Shown in pieces: positions 21,117 to 33,425 of a stretch of DNA of 64,000 nucleotides. The translations under genes were made by a program, and so were the position numbers. Under the pieces are notes generated by a model. The model saw only the letters and a list, made by a program, of their open reading frames with translations. It was not told the origin of the DNA and ran no database searches. The stretch's first letter is position 1. Each line of letters starts with the position of its first letter. The stretch comes from Pempheris klunzingeri (lineage: Eukaryota > Chordata > Actinopteri > Acropomatiformes > Pempheridae). Where the stretch lies: positions 4,087,987 to 4,151,986 of the forward strand of contig NC_092013.1 of the NCBI RefSeq assembly GCF_042242105.1, given 5' to 3'.

Positions 21117-22760
21117 ACTGACACAGACACACTTCGCTGTCTGCATGTGTCCAGCAGGATGTGGTTTCCCTCCTTGATGATCACAATCAAAGCGTCCAGA
21201 GCGCGGGAGCGGCGCAGCAGAGGCTTGGCTCAGACCCAAACGTTTTCATCAAGACTTCTCCCTTTTTTTTTTCTCTTCGCTTTCCTCCACCTCCACACTC
21301 TTGCGAGCAACCCCCCCCCCCTCCTCTTCCTCCTCCTTCTCCTCCTCATCTCGCCTGCTGTCTCTCAATGCATGTAGTTTCACTTTTACAGCCCGTATTT
21401 GTCCCTCTGTGCATCTCCTCTTTTAGTGGTGGACATGGAGAATTGTATGAAAGTGTAAATCTGAGTTATTTGATTCTGAGGGCAGATTGTGGTTCTGAAA
21501 TGTTCAGCTGTTTACTGTCCAATCTGACAAAACTCTAATAGACAACTAACCCCAAACTCCTGCATGAACGCTCACATAACACATTATCTGCTGATTATTT
21601 TCTCAACCGATGTCTAAAAAAAACTGCAGAAAATAACAAAAACAAAATCACAATTCCTCAGTGTTTTCGCCAACCAACAGTCAAAAACCAAGAGCTATTC
21701 AAAATACAATCACAGAAGTCAAAGAAAACCAATAAGTGATCACGGCTGGGAGAGTGGAGCCACAGATTTTGCTTGAAAAATTATCAATTATCAAAACTCT
21801 TGCACAGAAATTGTTGATCAAACTTGAAAATAACCTTTTGGATGAACAGAACAAGATCCTGTCGGTGTATACTTGAAAATATTTCATGTTAAAGTAAAAT
21901 ATACATGATCAGTGTAACTTTGATGGATAGAAGAGCTGTGTGTTGCTCTTGCTCTTCATTCTGCCCTTAAATGAATGATTTAGCAGATTAAATATTTAAT
22001 TCAAGATGTATGTGGGTGATTCCCCCATTTTAAAAAGAGTGATAGAACCTTAATTCAGCATCTAGTGGAGTGAGAATGGATCACAAGAGGTTTAGAGGGG
22101 TTTTAAAGATGCTTAAATGCCTGTTTGGCCCCTCAGCTGCTGGCACGCACAACAAAAACACGAACGCCAAACACAGCATCCAGAGCCTTCAGTGCGCAGG
22201 GTGAGATGTTTCCAGCGGACTGCGGGGAGGACTCCCTCAGGAGCGTGGGAGAAACACACAGCCTCAGAGCCCGTAACTGTGTCAAGCACCCACTCCCACA
22301 CGCAGCCCGCGGTTTCTAATAAAACCCGGATTCCTCCGCTAAATCGATATTTCCAAACGGCGCACAGACACGATGCACGCGGATGGTGCAAGAAGTGGTC
22401 GTGCTCCTATCAGATAAACACCTAAAGTTGGATATAATGTGCATTGGCAACACGTTGTTTCCACCTGCGTTACATATCCACACGGGAGGTTAGAAGTGGA
22501 GTAAAAAATACGCTGCGTAAAAGTTCAACTAAAGCATTTTCCAAAAACTTAAACGCGCCTTTGAATGCATGTTCCCATCACGCAAACAGAAAGAATCTCT
22601 TTTTAAACACCAAGTGAAGTTATTGTTGACTGGATTGGTGTTTGGTGGAGGCTACCTGCGCGCCAGCTGCTCACCAACACTAAAATGTTTCAATCAGACG
22701 AGCGGCTGCAGAAACCAAACGGAGTTGCCACAGATTCCGGAGCGAAATGCGCACTCTTAC

Positions 22761-22990
22761 CTCCTGAGTCGGAGCCGCGCGCTCAGCTATCCATGTCCGC
22801 AACCTGTGTGTCGATGGGAAGCGCCGCTCCTGTCCTGTGGAGCAGCAGAGCTCAGGCTCAGCAGCAGCAGCAGCAGCGGATCAGCGGGACGGAGGAGGAG
22901 GAGGAGGAGGAGGAGGAGACGGACGGACGGACGTACTGTCCGCTGGCACAAAGCATCAGGCTCCGGCTGGATGACTTCGAGTGACTGACT
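22761..22990 (-). promoter_or_regulatory. GC-rich block with strong donor: candidate first (non-coding) exon and promoter
   Basis: This is the most GC- and CpG-rich stretch in a long AT-rich region, with (CAG)n and (GAG)n runs. On -, CTCAGGAG is followed directly by GTAAGAGT, close to an ideal donor, placing an exon end at 22761. No gene starts nearby on -, and the next - strand gene with an unpaired acceptor is gpr22 (exon start at 11336). A non-coding first exon of gpr22 separated by an 11.4-kb intron is therefore a reasonable inference. It could instead belong to an unrecognised transcript. Confidence 0.35.
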
Positions 22991-25430
22991 GGAGGGGGGA
23001 GGAGGAGGGAAGGAGGGAGGGAGGCGCCAGATCCACTATCAAGGTCGTTCGGATCAAAGGTTTAAACCTCCAAACTCCGTCTGTAAAAACTAAACTTTAA
23101 ATCTCAGCTCCAACATTTCTGTGGGCTAAATAAGTATCCACATTATTAAACGTGTCTCCAGAGGGAGCTGCAAACAACCCAACCCTCATTAACAGATACA
23201 AGCAGTTGTTTAGGGGCCCTGCTCTCTGTGGGGCCACTACATAAGATTTTACAGAAGAAACAATAGTTTTTTTTTTTCCATTTTTGGCATCAAACAGTGA
23301 CAAAAGGGGTGAAATGTACAATAAGGAAATAATTATGCTCTCCAGGGGCCTCATGTTTAAAAATGTCCTTAGATTTACACTTTTATTAAGATTATTTCTG
23401 ATGGTTTGCTTACATTTGATTCATAGATGATATTGAGCATAAATAAACTTTGCTCTCGCAGGTCATAGGAAGCCCATTTTTAACTTGGAGTCCCTAAATT
23501 TCAAAGTATCTTGAAACTGCCCAAATAATCAGAGATCTCCCTTCATATAACGCCAGCACAAACAGGGGTTTACGCGAGAATCTCCATGAGCCAAATGAGA
23601 AAAGATCTCGACAATGTTGGAGGAGATTCAACACGTGTAATTCATCAGACTAAATATATGAGTAATCGTCCCAAAATACAAAACCAGCAGGAAAATCGCC
23701 CACATCAAGTCTGAACTTTGATCATTTCCACATCAAAAATAGGGTTTTATGAGTAACTACTTGTACTCAGTTTCTTGTGTAAGATCAATATTGATCATTA
23801 GTCTGTTTTATAAATGAGGCCGGAGGATTCAGGCGGCGAGAAGACAAATATTCAAAGAAGTCATGTCTTCAAACTAAAGGTTAATTTACTGTTTTGATCC
23901 CTATTTAAATGTTTGTGTTACCACTTAACCTGCTTTTATGTTCTCCTTTTATTCTCATTGCCTCGAGGCATCAGAGTTTGCACACTATTATTAGTTATTT
24001 GCAATGAATGTACGTTCTTCCTTGTGCATCAGACCTTCTTGGTTGTCTCATATCCTTTCTACATTTTACTCATGAAGTAAGTTTCTCAAGTGAGAACAGA
24101 GCACAAATATATGCATCAAACTTTAACCAGACCGAGGAAAGTGCCCCGAGAAGGAACATTCAGGGGGTAATAGATGTTTGTTGTGGTCTATTTTAAGATA
24201 TTCTTGCCGTTAATTGGTCCTACTTTTGTCTTTACATGCTTATTTGGTTGTGATGTGAACTTACACTGATACTTACAATGACACATTACAATGAGGGGGG
24301 GCCCCAAAAGTCCAGTCTTGTGTTTGGCATTTAATGGCGTCCCTTTTGTTTACAGTTAGATCAGAGGTCGTGTCCTCTAAAAATCACAGGATATACAGTA
24401 AAGCTTTGATACTGACCTCAGAGTGCAAGGTCACCTAAGGCAACATCAGCACATGGTTGGATGCTTTTAGCTGAAGCGTCTGCAAACAAACAAACCTGTT
24501 CTACAGATCTGCAGCGAGCGAATGCTGTAGAAACCAACCTGAATGGTGCCATTCAGGAACACTGTGAACCACAACAAGGGGAGATTAAAGCACGAGAGAC
24601 CTCATGAGTCATTAAGGTGCACACACACAGAGAAGCTGCACATGACGAGCGGGCGCACGTGGGTGTGCAACTACAGGTCAGGCATTGATATGGGAAATAA
24701 TTTAATTTAAATGTGATGCCAGATCAATAGTAAAATGTGTTAATTGTGCCACAATTCATTAGCTCATTACATTTAAACATCCTCCGTATCCCTCAATACA
24801 TTATCAAACAATAAAACAACTGATGATCGATGGGTTTTTAAACTGTATTTTATGTAAACAGACATCAGAAATGAAATCCTGCGGCCGTGTCTATTTTTTG
24901 TGTAGACAGAAAGAAAACAAGCAGCGGGTATAAAGACAGGGGAGTGGACCACAGTCACTCTTGACCTACTGGATATATTCCTCAGACATTTTATATTTAC
25001 GTTTCTCAGACGTATCAGACAGCCAATTTGGTTTAAATCTGTCTGCGGCTTTTTCGCTGCCACCTTTCAAGACAAGATGGCAAAAGTGGCCCATCTGCTG
25101 CCGGCTGAAGCCACCATCTCTTTCTCCGTCTCTCTCTGTGTAATGGTTTGCTTCTGTGCCCTCGCCCCCTGCAGCTGCTTGGCTCTCTTCGTCTGGCTTT
25201 CTGAGGCAGAGGCAGGCTGCAGCTGACAGGACGGTGCAGGCCAGGGGACAATTAGGGAAGCGTGGGAGAGACAGCTGGACCTGCTGCCAATTACACCGCC
25301 GATGACCACGAACCCCACGTACGCACACACGAAGCCGGTTTAATGGGCTGACACTGCACCTCTAGGCCCACTTGTGGAGCTACTGTATGTAGACTTACAT
25401 GGACTTTCAGGAAGGTAGGAAAGAGTGTTT
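22991..25430. other. Gene-free spacer between gpr22 and cidec
   Basis: AT-rich, no exon or RNA gene recognised. A poly-T tract lies near 23268. Confidence 0.5.
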
Positions 25431-25432
25431 GT

Positions 25433-25438
25433 TTTATT
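25433..25438 (-). promoter_or_regulatory. cidec: Poly(A) signal of cidec (AATAAA)
   Basis: AATAAA on -, about 200 bases past the cidec stop codon at 25641-25643. It is the nearest good signal. Confidence 0.6.
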
Positions 25439-25640
25439 CATTCATCTCCAAAAGGAAGAAGTTACACAGTAGTGAGGAAAAGTGCTTTCTGAGGAATAAC
25501 TTGAGTCGTAAAAACGTAACAGAGCAGCAAAGTGACTTAGAGGTCTGTAAACTGCACAGGAAACATGCAGACGTCACCCGTGTCATCGGCACCGTGTGCT
25601 AAATCTGAGAGAGGACAGCGCGTTCGTCAGCTCCAGACCG

Positions 25641-28600
25641 TCATCTGTGGGATATCTTTCCCAGCAGCATGTTCTGCAGCTGCCTGATCCTGCTCTGCTG
25701 TGGCAGCATCAGGCTCTTCTCCCCATGCTGCTCCTCCTCCTCCTCCTCCTCCAGCAGCTGCTCGATGTAGCAGGAGGAGCCCAGCAGGATGTGGCCTGTG
25801 GCCTGCATGGAGAAGATGGTCCATCGCAGAGCCTCCCTGGAAGCAGAGCACAGAGAGAGAAAGACGGGGGGGGTCGTAAATAGCAAATTCCCAAACGGCA
25901 GAGACCGTTTAACAGACGCACAAACACTGAATTTGAGTAACTTGGGATATAAACTTGTAGGAGAGGATTATTAGGAGAGAAAAAAAACACAATTTCTTGA
26001 GTAATTGTCACCGAAAACGAAGCAGACAAGCATGACAGACCAGCACCAGCTGATGAGAAAGTGACTGACAGGAAATCTTGACATTCTCGCGTGATTGTTT
26101 CTCAGATTAACTGCATCTCATGAAGCCACCATCTAAGAAACAAACCTCTTGCACTGCAACGTGAGCACAAAAGCCTCATATTTGCCAAGTCTGCAAAATT
26201 TAATCCTCTCTCCGACTGAAGCTCCAAAGCTGAAAAACCAGCAGATCTCAGCGCCGATGACATAACTCTTCCCAAAATTAATCTCAGTAAAATCTAGCCT
26301 TTGTTCTTCTGCAATCTGACCGTTTCAGCCCCGCCACCCACACAGGTTTACGCACCAAAACATGAATTCAGACTTTGCATGTTGGGGTTTGTGCACAGAA
26401 CACTGCAACTGGTATTAAAATGTTAAAACAGCAGCAGAAACCAGTAAATAATTGACTTGTTAGTGGGTGATTGCACTGATGACCCTCTTGATAATTTATG
26501 GATTAGAAAGTCATTAAAATGGCTCAGTTTTCATCTCTAACTGGATTAAATTATAGCTAAGAATCCAAGTGGCGTCTCGGTTAAATCACCAGAGAAAAGA
26601 AGTTAAAGCATGAAAACATGAGAAGGTTTTTATATATTTGGCAGCTCTCTCTCACTCACTTCAGCATCTTTTTGGCGGCGTAGCAGCGCAGGTCATAGGA
26701 CACCGAATAAGCGCCGTACAGAGTTGCCTTCACGTTCAGGCAGCCAATGAAATCCTTGGGGTTGTTCTTGTAGAGGTCAAAGGTCAGCTTGGCCACATCT
26801 GTGCGAGGCCGCGGCCTGAGCTCGCTGAGCTGATCCCTGGGGGGGCTGCTCTGAGAGGCGACAGGAAGGGAAACGTAAGTCAGGTCGAAGGGTTGCAGAC
26901 ACATTTGGTTTGGTGTGACTGCAGCCGGCAAACTGGGCCAAATGACAGCACCCGACAACAGGATTACAGACTGAAGCAGCTCCTGCCAGCGACGATGGGA
27001 ACAATGACGCAAGGTCAGCGCGAGGTCACCGGAGTAAACATTTAGCGTGGGGGGGGTGCATATCACTGCATGCATCAATTTCTATGGAAATTAATTGCCT
27101 TTGGGTGAACACCACTCAAATTTGATGACACCTCTGGGTCTGATTGATATTCAACCCCAGCCTTTGATTTTTCTCTAAAAAAGATGAAGGAAGAAACTAA
27201 TCTCTGGTGTTCGCCCCGTGTTCTGCCTTTGCACGACAACATGACATGATTACACCTCTGCTTGGTATGAAGGATGAAATATCTGCTGATTAAATTTCAC
27301 TGAATAGTCGGTGTATTAATCTCCCGTCCACCGACGCATGTACCATCCATATTCATACTGCTGCTTATAAAGAAACACATATTTCCCCGTCTGGTCATTC
27401 ACCTCGACAAAGAATCACTGGCATAACAAAAGGCTGAATAAAAGTAGGCCATCAATATGTTAAGCCTCACACGCTGCAGTTTAAATGTGAAGCAGCTGAT
27501 CAACAGTGTCACCTAGTGGCTGGTGTGAAAAGGGTGAACCACCAACATACTGGATGTGGGCTCCACTTCTGGCCCTTCTCCAGCACCATGAGGACAGCGT
27601 TTTCAGGCACCGTCTGGAAGAACTCCTCTGTGTCCACCCCTGTGCCGTCCTCGTCCAGCATCAGGCCGCTGATGCAGGAAACGCTCAGCGAGTCTCCGAC
27701 CTAAGAGAGCGGACGCAGAGAGGAACATAAGGTGATGTGGAAATGTGTCACAGGTCATGTGTGGGGGGCGTTTACAATGAGGGCAGAGCAGCATTTACAG
27801 TCAGACACCAAGTGTCCGCCTCAGTCTTGTGAACTTTAACCAGACTGAGACGTGCACGGGCCTCACAGATGGTGCAGCAGTAAGTGACTCACAAGCCAGT
27901 CTGTTTGTGGTAAGTTTTAATCCTGAACACACACCAGGACGTCTCCCTGCTGCCTCACTACATCCTGACGCTCCTTTAGCCGCTTGAGTCACTGAGCAGT
28001 CATCATCCACCCTTACGGCACAAGTCAAAGCCTCAGCAATAAAAAGTTTGGATGCAGAGAACTGGGTAGAAAGGCGAATATTATGTTGTGAAAGTTTCCT
28101 AAAAGCTTCTGTGATAAGAGCTCTTCCCCACAGGTTCACCTGAGTTAATTAAATGTTAATGGAGTAAAGTTAACAGACATAAAAATGTACAAACATACAA
28201 GGAAAGAGCATCAAAACCATGAAAACAAATCTGGTAATCTGGCACACAGCGTGGTTATGTCCCCTTTCAGTTCTGTGTTTCAAACTAGATTAGAGAAGTT
28301 CATTTTAAAATATTGCATCATATTTACCGATGTAACGCTATAATTTCCAAATTTATTGACACTGATGTTAGTTGCAGCTCTACATTTGTTTGTCCACCAG
28401 AGACACAGACAGGTTTGTCTGTAATTATGCCAAAAAGACATTATCATCACTAAATTTGAACACAATAACAAACCTTTGTGCTACGTGACAAACCCTGTTC
28501 TTCTAATTGATAAGCTTCACATACATGAAGTTCCTCCCAGACGTGAATGTTTTTCTTGTTGAATTCAAACATGGATACTTTCCCCCTCACAACAAACGAA

Positions 28601-29292
28601 ACAAGTGAACACACACTTCTATATTTTAAAGAGCTGTTTAATGTAGCCACATCTAAGATGTCTCTTATATTTTGTTTAGATTATTACCTTGTATTTAAAA
28701 TGACACATTCAAAATGTACTGATCAGCTGATGGTTTGTATTTTTATATTTCTTCTTCTACTTCTTTAAGCGTACATGATGTTTCAGCCCCAAAACGTTTT
28801 GTGCTAAATGTTCCCTTTAACTTGTATTATTTTTGTTATATAAAGGCACAAATAGGTATTGATGATTATGATTGAAGCTATGTGATGTATGGATTGTTTC
28901 TGGCTTGTGCTTATCATATCATTCTATTCATATGTTCAATTAAAGGAAAAAAAAAAAAAAAGAAAACTACATCAGCCCTTTCAACACTCCACATCCCCTC
29001 CTCACCTTGTTCATCAGGTCGTCCAGCGTGTCTGCCATGATGCCCTTCTTCACACTGCGGTCAGCGTTTGTGACCCTGAAGGGCTTTGGCCGAGGGGCTC
29101 GACCCGACAGGAGCTGCTGGGTCATGGAGGCGCTGGCTGTCACACACCTGAGAGGAGACACATGAGCAAACACCATAACGTCAGACCGTTCTTATTAACC
29201 CCCAGAGCTGGTGATAGTGTCGGCAGGAGCAGCTCTTACTTGGAGAGGGAGGACGGAGTCAGAAGGACGAAGGACTTCATGGCATAATCCAT
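25641..29292 (-). CDS. cidec: CIDEC (Fsp27-like) lipid-droplet protein
   Basis: Five coding exons on -: 29292-29240, 29147-29006, 27700-27551, 26850-26660, 25836-25641. All have GT-AG edges and keep frame, giving 243 residues (human CIDEC 238, from memory). The start MDYAMKSF and the following TQQLLS match the CIDEC N-terminus. The CIDE-N domain (about 38-115) contains RPKPFRVTNADRSVKKGIM and EDGTGVDTEEFF; the CIDE-C domain (about 125-207) contains TFDLYKNNPKDFIGCLNVKA and ALRWTIFSMQATGHILLG. These fit CIDEC better than CIDEA or CIDEB. Family members sit at lipid-droplet contact sites and drive lipid transfer and droplet growth. A run of seven Glu (about 208-214) follows the CIDE-C domain and is encoded by a GAG repeat near 25735-25755. 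A non-coding upstream exon is likely, since an acceptor lies at about 29315 before the ATG. Confidence 0.95.
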
Positions 29293-29313
29293 CAGCGAGC
29301 GCCTCCAGCTGCG

Positions 29314-31975
29314 ACTGGAAGGAGCATCAGTTTAGACTTTAACTGACAGGCAACACAACACCACCAGCTTAGAGTAACACCACCAACAGGCCTCACAGGA
29401 GGAGCAGCTTTGAGCTTTAGAGTAATCACAGCGTACATTCCCACAATAATTCAGGCAAATTAAAGTAAAGAGTAAATGCTGGTACTGCTCTGAGTCCATC
29501 CTAACCTGTAACACAAACCCTTCTCTTCAATAAATACACACAATAATAAAGACAGAAGCTTCAACAACATAAATAATCTTACAGGTATGGAAAGCAGCTG
29601 TTCTCCTGCCCTGTTTGTATAAAACCCCTCCTGAAGTGCTGCTCCTGACTCCGTTTGTCCACCGATCGTCTCCGATAACGTTCGCTCTCTTCTCTTGTTT
29701 CTTGCACCACTTGGTCTCTGAACTTTGTGCTAATGACTGTTGAGCTTGTTGCAAGCCGTCAGCTTTATTGAGTAACTCTGAACACTCCCACTGACCCTGA
29801 AAACCTTGGATTTAGGTTTTTCTTTTTTTTTTAAATTGCAGAAACATGCAGCAGTTGCATTAACTGAACATCCTAAAAAGGGGCATTTCACCCAGATATC
29901 TAAAGAGTGTTTTCTCACCCCTGGTGGTGTGTAATCATGTGGATAGTTTGGGTTTTATTAGTCCACATTTTGAGACATTTTCACACTAAAGAACGAGTCT
30001 CTATGAAAACATGCAGACACTGTGTTCAGCGGAAATCAACTTTTCTGTTATTGGACATTAAAATATGCGGTTTTAGTTTTTTGATGAGCGGCACAAACCA
30101 AATTAGCTCCATTGCAAATGTGGTGGTAGAAGTTTTTATCTGCGTGGCTCAAAAGTAGTTGGGGTGAGTAAAAATACAGGTTTTATGTAATTTAGGTGAA
30201 AGTTAGACATTCTTAATTAGGAATAACCTCATGAGATGTATCATGACGTTTTCAACAACAATGATAAAATAAAAACACAAATACACAAAACAATTAGGAA
30301 AAAATGTGGCAAAACCAAACCGTAAATATCAAAGAACAGGACATGCAGAAATCAGGAGATCATTCTCCAGGCAGAGCAGGGGAATGAATCAGATGACCAG
30401 AAGTCTTAATAAAATGATTAATTAAGTTGGTTTTATGCTTCTTGAGGACAGCAAATTTGTCACATTGACAATTTTGGTCAAATTGTTCATTTTTCAAGCA
30501 AATCTGGTCTCAAATCCAGTCCTGACATGAAGCTACCATGAAATAATCAGGTGATCGCTGCTGTGATTAACATTAGTTCCCTTTTATCAGTGAAAACAGA
30601 GACTGAAGTTGGTGATGAACAAACAAAAACACATATTTGAATTCCCATTATTTGACAAGGGAAACATGTTTCATATAAACTGACTGACTTAAACTTCTGT
30701 GATAACAACGTCCACCTTTGTGTCTGGAAGAGGTCGAGGATGATGTGTGAAAGTTTCCCATATTAGGTCATAGCTCAACGTTCAGCACACGTTATCTCAC
30801 ACGTCGATGTGTCAGATGACGCAGACGGGGAGTGTCGGACCACAGACTGTACACGAACATAAAGCTCTTCATATGTGACAGTCTATCAGTCCCTCTTATC
30901 GCATCACGTTACCACTGAAGCTACAGGTAGATCACATGAGAGCAATTAAAACCCAGAGGTCACAGTTACACATAAAACATACAGAGTTTATAAAATATGA
31001 TGCTCTGCTCTACATTAAATCAGCCAAGTACATCTGAAATGATTGGCCAATTAATCAATGAGTTGATTGACAGAAAGCAACTATTTTTTTTATCACGTCT
31101 GTCATTTTTATAGTAAAAAAATCTGTTTCCAGCTTCTCAGATGTGAGTATTTTTCCTTTAACACTTCAAAGACACGATTAGATTCGATTTACAGGCTTTT
31201 ACTTGAGTGAAATTGTCAGTAGAGGACTTTTACTTATAACAGAGTATTTTTACAGTGTTGTACTTTTATTACAGTAAAAGACGGGAATATTTGCTCCAAA
31301 CCTGCCCAGGACGGAAAATAATAATAAAAAAAAACAAAACATAGAAGTTTCTCCTTCTATGTTCAAGACCACGTTTAGCAGCTAATGTTCCTGAAATGGT
31401 GGTTTAAAAGAATTAAAATACATCCATGTTTGTCTCACTGTAAAAAGAAAAGCTGTGACATTGAGGGATTTAAAATGGACACATACAGCCGAACTACAAT
31501 AAGCTTTAGTTTAGATGAAAGCCCTCAGAGGAAAATAATATTAAAAACACACACAGTTCTGACGTTAATGCATGTTGTTTGCCTACTGGACAGGCAATAA
31601 TCCTCTGTTCATGTTTAATGTCACACTTTGTTTCTGCAGGGGAGAGAAAAAGGGACATAAAATAATGGGAAATTTATAAATTGCTGCCGGTTTTGTGTGG
31701 AAAAACATCAAAACAACCAACTTCTTCACTCTATGTGGTGATTTTAACTGGACGAACTGAAGCTGATTTGAGGGGAAAAGAACAAAGTTTACAGCCAATA
31801 AAGGGGAGGTTTCATCCAGAGAAAACACAGAAGAAACTTGTCACATTCACCACAAATTAAAAGCAAACAAAACCACCATAGGAAACACACTGGTGTCTAT
31901 GTAGATATTATAGAAACAGGACAAAGTGCAGCTAAAGACCAATGTGACAGAAACATTCAAACATCCAGACTTACT
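29314..31975 (-). other. Upstream region of cidec, possible 5' UTR intron
   Basis: On -, GCTCCTTCCAG ends at 29315, a plausible acceptor 22 bases before the cidec ATG. A near-ideal donor (GGGAA then GTAAGTCTGG) ends an exon at 31975. Joining them would give a non-coding first exon at about 31976-32060. No TATA box is obvious. This is an inference from splice-site quality alone. The interval also holds a MITE fragment at about 31035-31165 and otherwise nothing I recognise. Confidence 0.3.
31035..31165. mobile_element. hAT-like MITE fragment
   Basis: CCAATTAATCAATGAGTTGATTGACAG followed by CCAGCTTCTCAGATGTGAGTATTTTTCC matches one half of the element seen more fully at 47048-47335 and 58381-58740. 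Confidence 0.5.
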
Positions 31976-32059
31976 TCCCTCCTGCAGTGAAGTGCCTCCA
32001 CATGAGCTCCTCAACACTAATTAACTACACCTGGATTACACTCATTAACCTCTTCAGCC

Positions 32060-32530
32060 TGCGCCATCTTGACGTCCTCCTCCTCCTCCTCCTCCTCCTC
32101 TGTTTGGGTGCCAGCTCTGCAGCATTTAGACAAACCAGAAGAAGAAGAAGAAGAAGAATGGTGGATAGTTTTATTTCGAGGAGCCCTCTTTTAAGATAAT
32201 AACAGCCACTGTTGAGGGTCTGTGAGTTTTCAGTCTGTGGATGGAGGAGAAACAACGAGGACATCATGTGGACAAACGACGAGCTGCTTCAGTTCAGACT
32301 GAAGGACAGATAGGAAACATCCTCACTGAGTTATTCACAGGAGGAAAAAGTAGAAATACTACACTTCTTAAAATGCTCTGCTCCGGGGCAGGTAGCAGTC
32401 CTGCAGTTTGTCAAGTAAAAGTACAGAAGTATTAATAATCCCTCTACTCTGAATAAAAGGTCACATTATGCCCCTTTCTGAATGTGATACTTTTATATTA
32501 TCGTTTGTTTATTTACTTACTATGTGCTTT
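32060..32530. other. Low-complexity spacer
   Basis: A (TCC)n run at 32079-32100 and an (AGA)n run at 32138-32158 give spurious Leu- and Arg-rich frames. No gene is supported. Confidence 0.5.
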
Positions 32531-32721
32531 AATTTGTAAGCAGCATTTAAACGTTTAATTTGGTGATGGTGGAGATTATTTCACCAACTTTAGTCTCTAA
32601 CAAGGCGTCACGTTTTATAGGATAATCATGTGATTTTTTAATTTTTATTCATATGTTTTGAATGTGAACTGGTAATTTTATCCATTTTTATTTACCCAAA
32701 AGGGAAAATGTGTGTTTTTTA

Positions 32722-32752
<31 letters not shown>

Positions 32753-33425
32753 AACTGTAGATGAAATACACCTGTGGAGGCCATTTAGTCTCTCAGAGGG
32801 CTGCTTTCATCACAATACACATTAAGTTAAGTAATACTTGACTAGTGCATGATGACTCACGATGACTTAATGCAGGATGTACCATGAACTCACCCAGTTT
32901 GTAAGCAGAACAACTGTTCTCATAGAAATACGACGCTGCTTTATCTATCTTCTTTTTATGTTAAGAGGAATCCAGTTGGTTTGGTCTCGTATTGATTAAA
33001 ATATGAAATAACTGAGTTAACGGTCTTCAACTGATGATATTTAAAGAGTGAACTCATCACATAAAGTCATGGTGGCTTGATTATTTGTTAATTTGGTGAA
33101 CAAACAGGAGTTCATGATACATGACTTTACCCTTGATATGAAGTGTTACTGATATAAGTTATCACAACACACATTAAACTGGAGGCTGCTGTGTTTCATG
33201 TACGGACTGCAGTCCTCTGCTTGGCCTCCACAGGTGTACTTCTGTGTCCTTCATACTCCGTTCACTCACTGCTTTTACCCGACACATGAAGTTACTAGAA
33301 ATTTGATCCAAAGCGTTTGATTATCTCGTAAAATCTGACGCCTTGTTGGAGACTAAAGTTGGTGAAATGATCTCCACCATCACCAAATTAAACTTTTAAA
33401 TGCTGCTTGCACACAGATAGGTTTA
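32530..33425. mobile_element. Non-autonomous element with about 100-bp inverted repeats
   Basis: The left arm (about 32530-32632) and right arm (about 33328-33425) are inverted copies at high identity. TTTAATTTGGTGATGGTGGA on the left equals the reverse complement of TCCACCATCACCAAATTAAA on the right, and CACCAACTTTAGTCTC and CAAGGCGTCA also pair. The internal part has no transposase, but holds an (ATT)n run at 32720-32750 and a second weaker inverted pair (around 32870 and 33112). This appears to be a MITE or fold-back element of undetermined superfamily. Confidence 0.6.

Larger units (their letters stand above)
17881..22760. other. Gene-free stretch, no exon recognised
   Basis: I see no coding exon or RNA gene. 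It contains a (CA)n run at 18970-19000, poly-C and poly-T tracts near 18615, 21266 and 21310, and an (ATG)n run at 21086-21116. Short frames around 18.7-19.3 kb and 21.1-21.5 kb follow these low-complexity tracts. It may be the first intron of gpr22. Confidence 0.5.

Noticed and set aside
20804-21190. His-run frame on -
   Set aside because: Product of the ATG trinucleotide repeat at 21086-21116.
22569-22988. Poly-Gln, poly-Glu and Arg-rich frames on +
   Set aside because: They come from CAG and GAG runs in a GC-rich block; no family similarity. The better signal there is a donor site on -.
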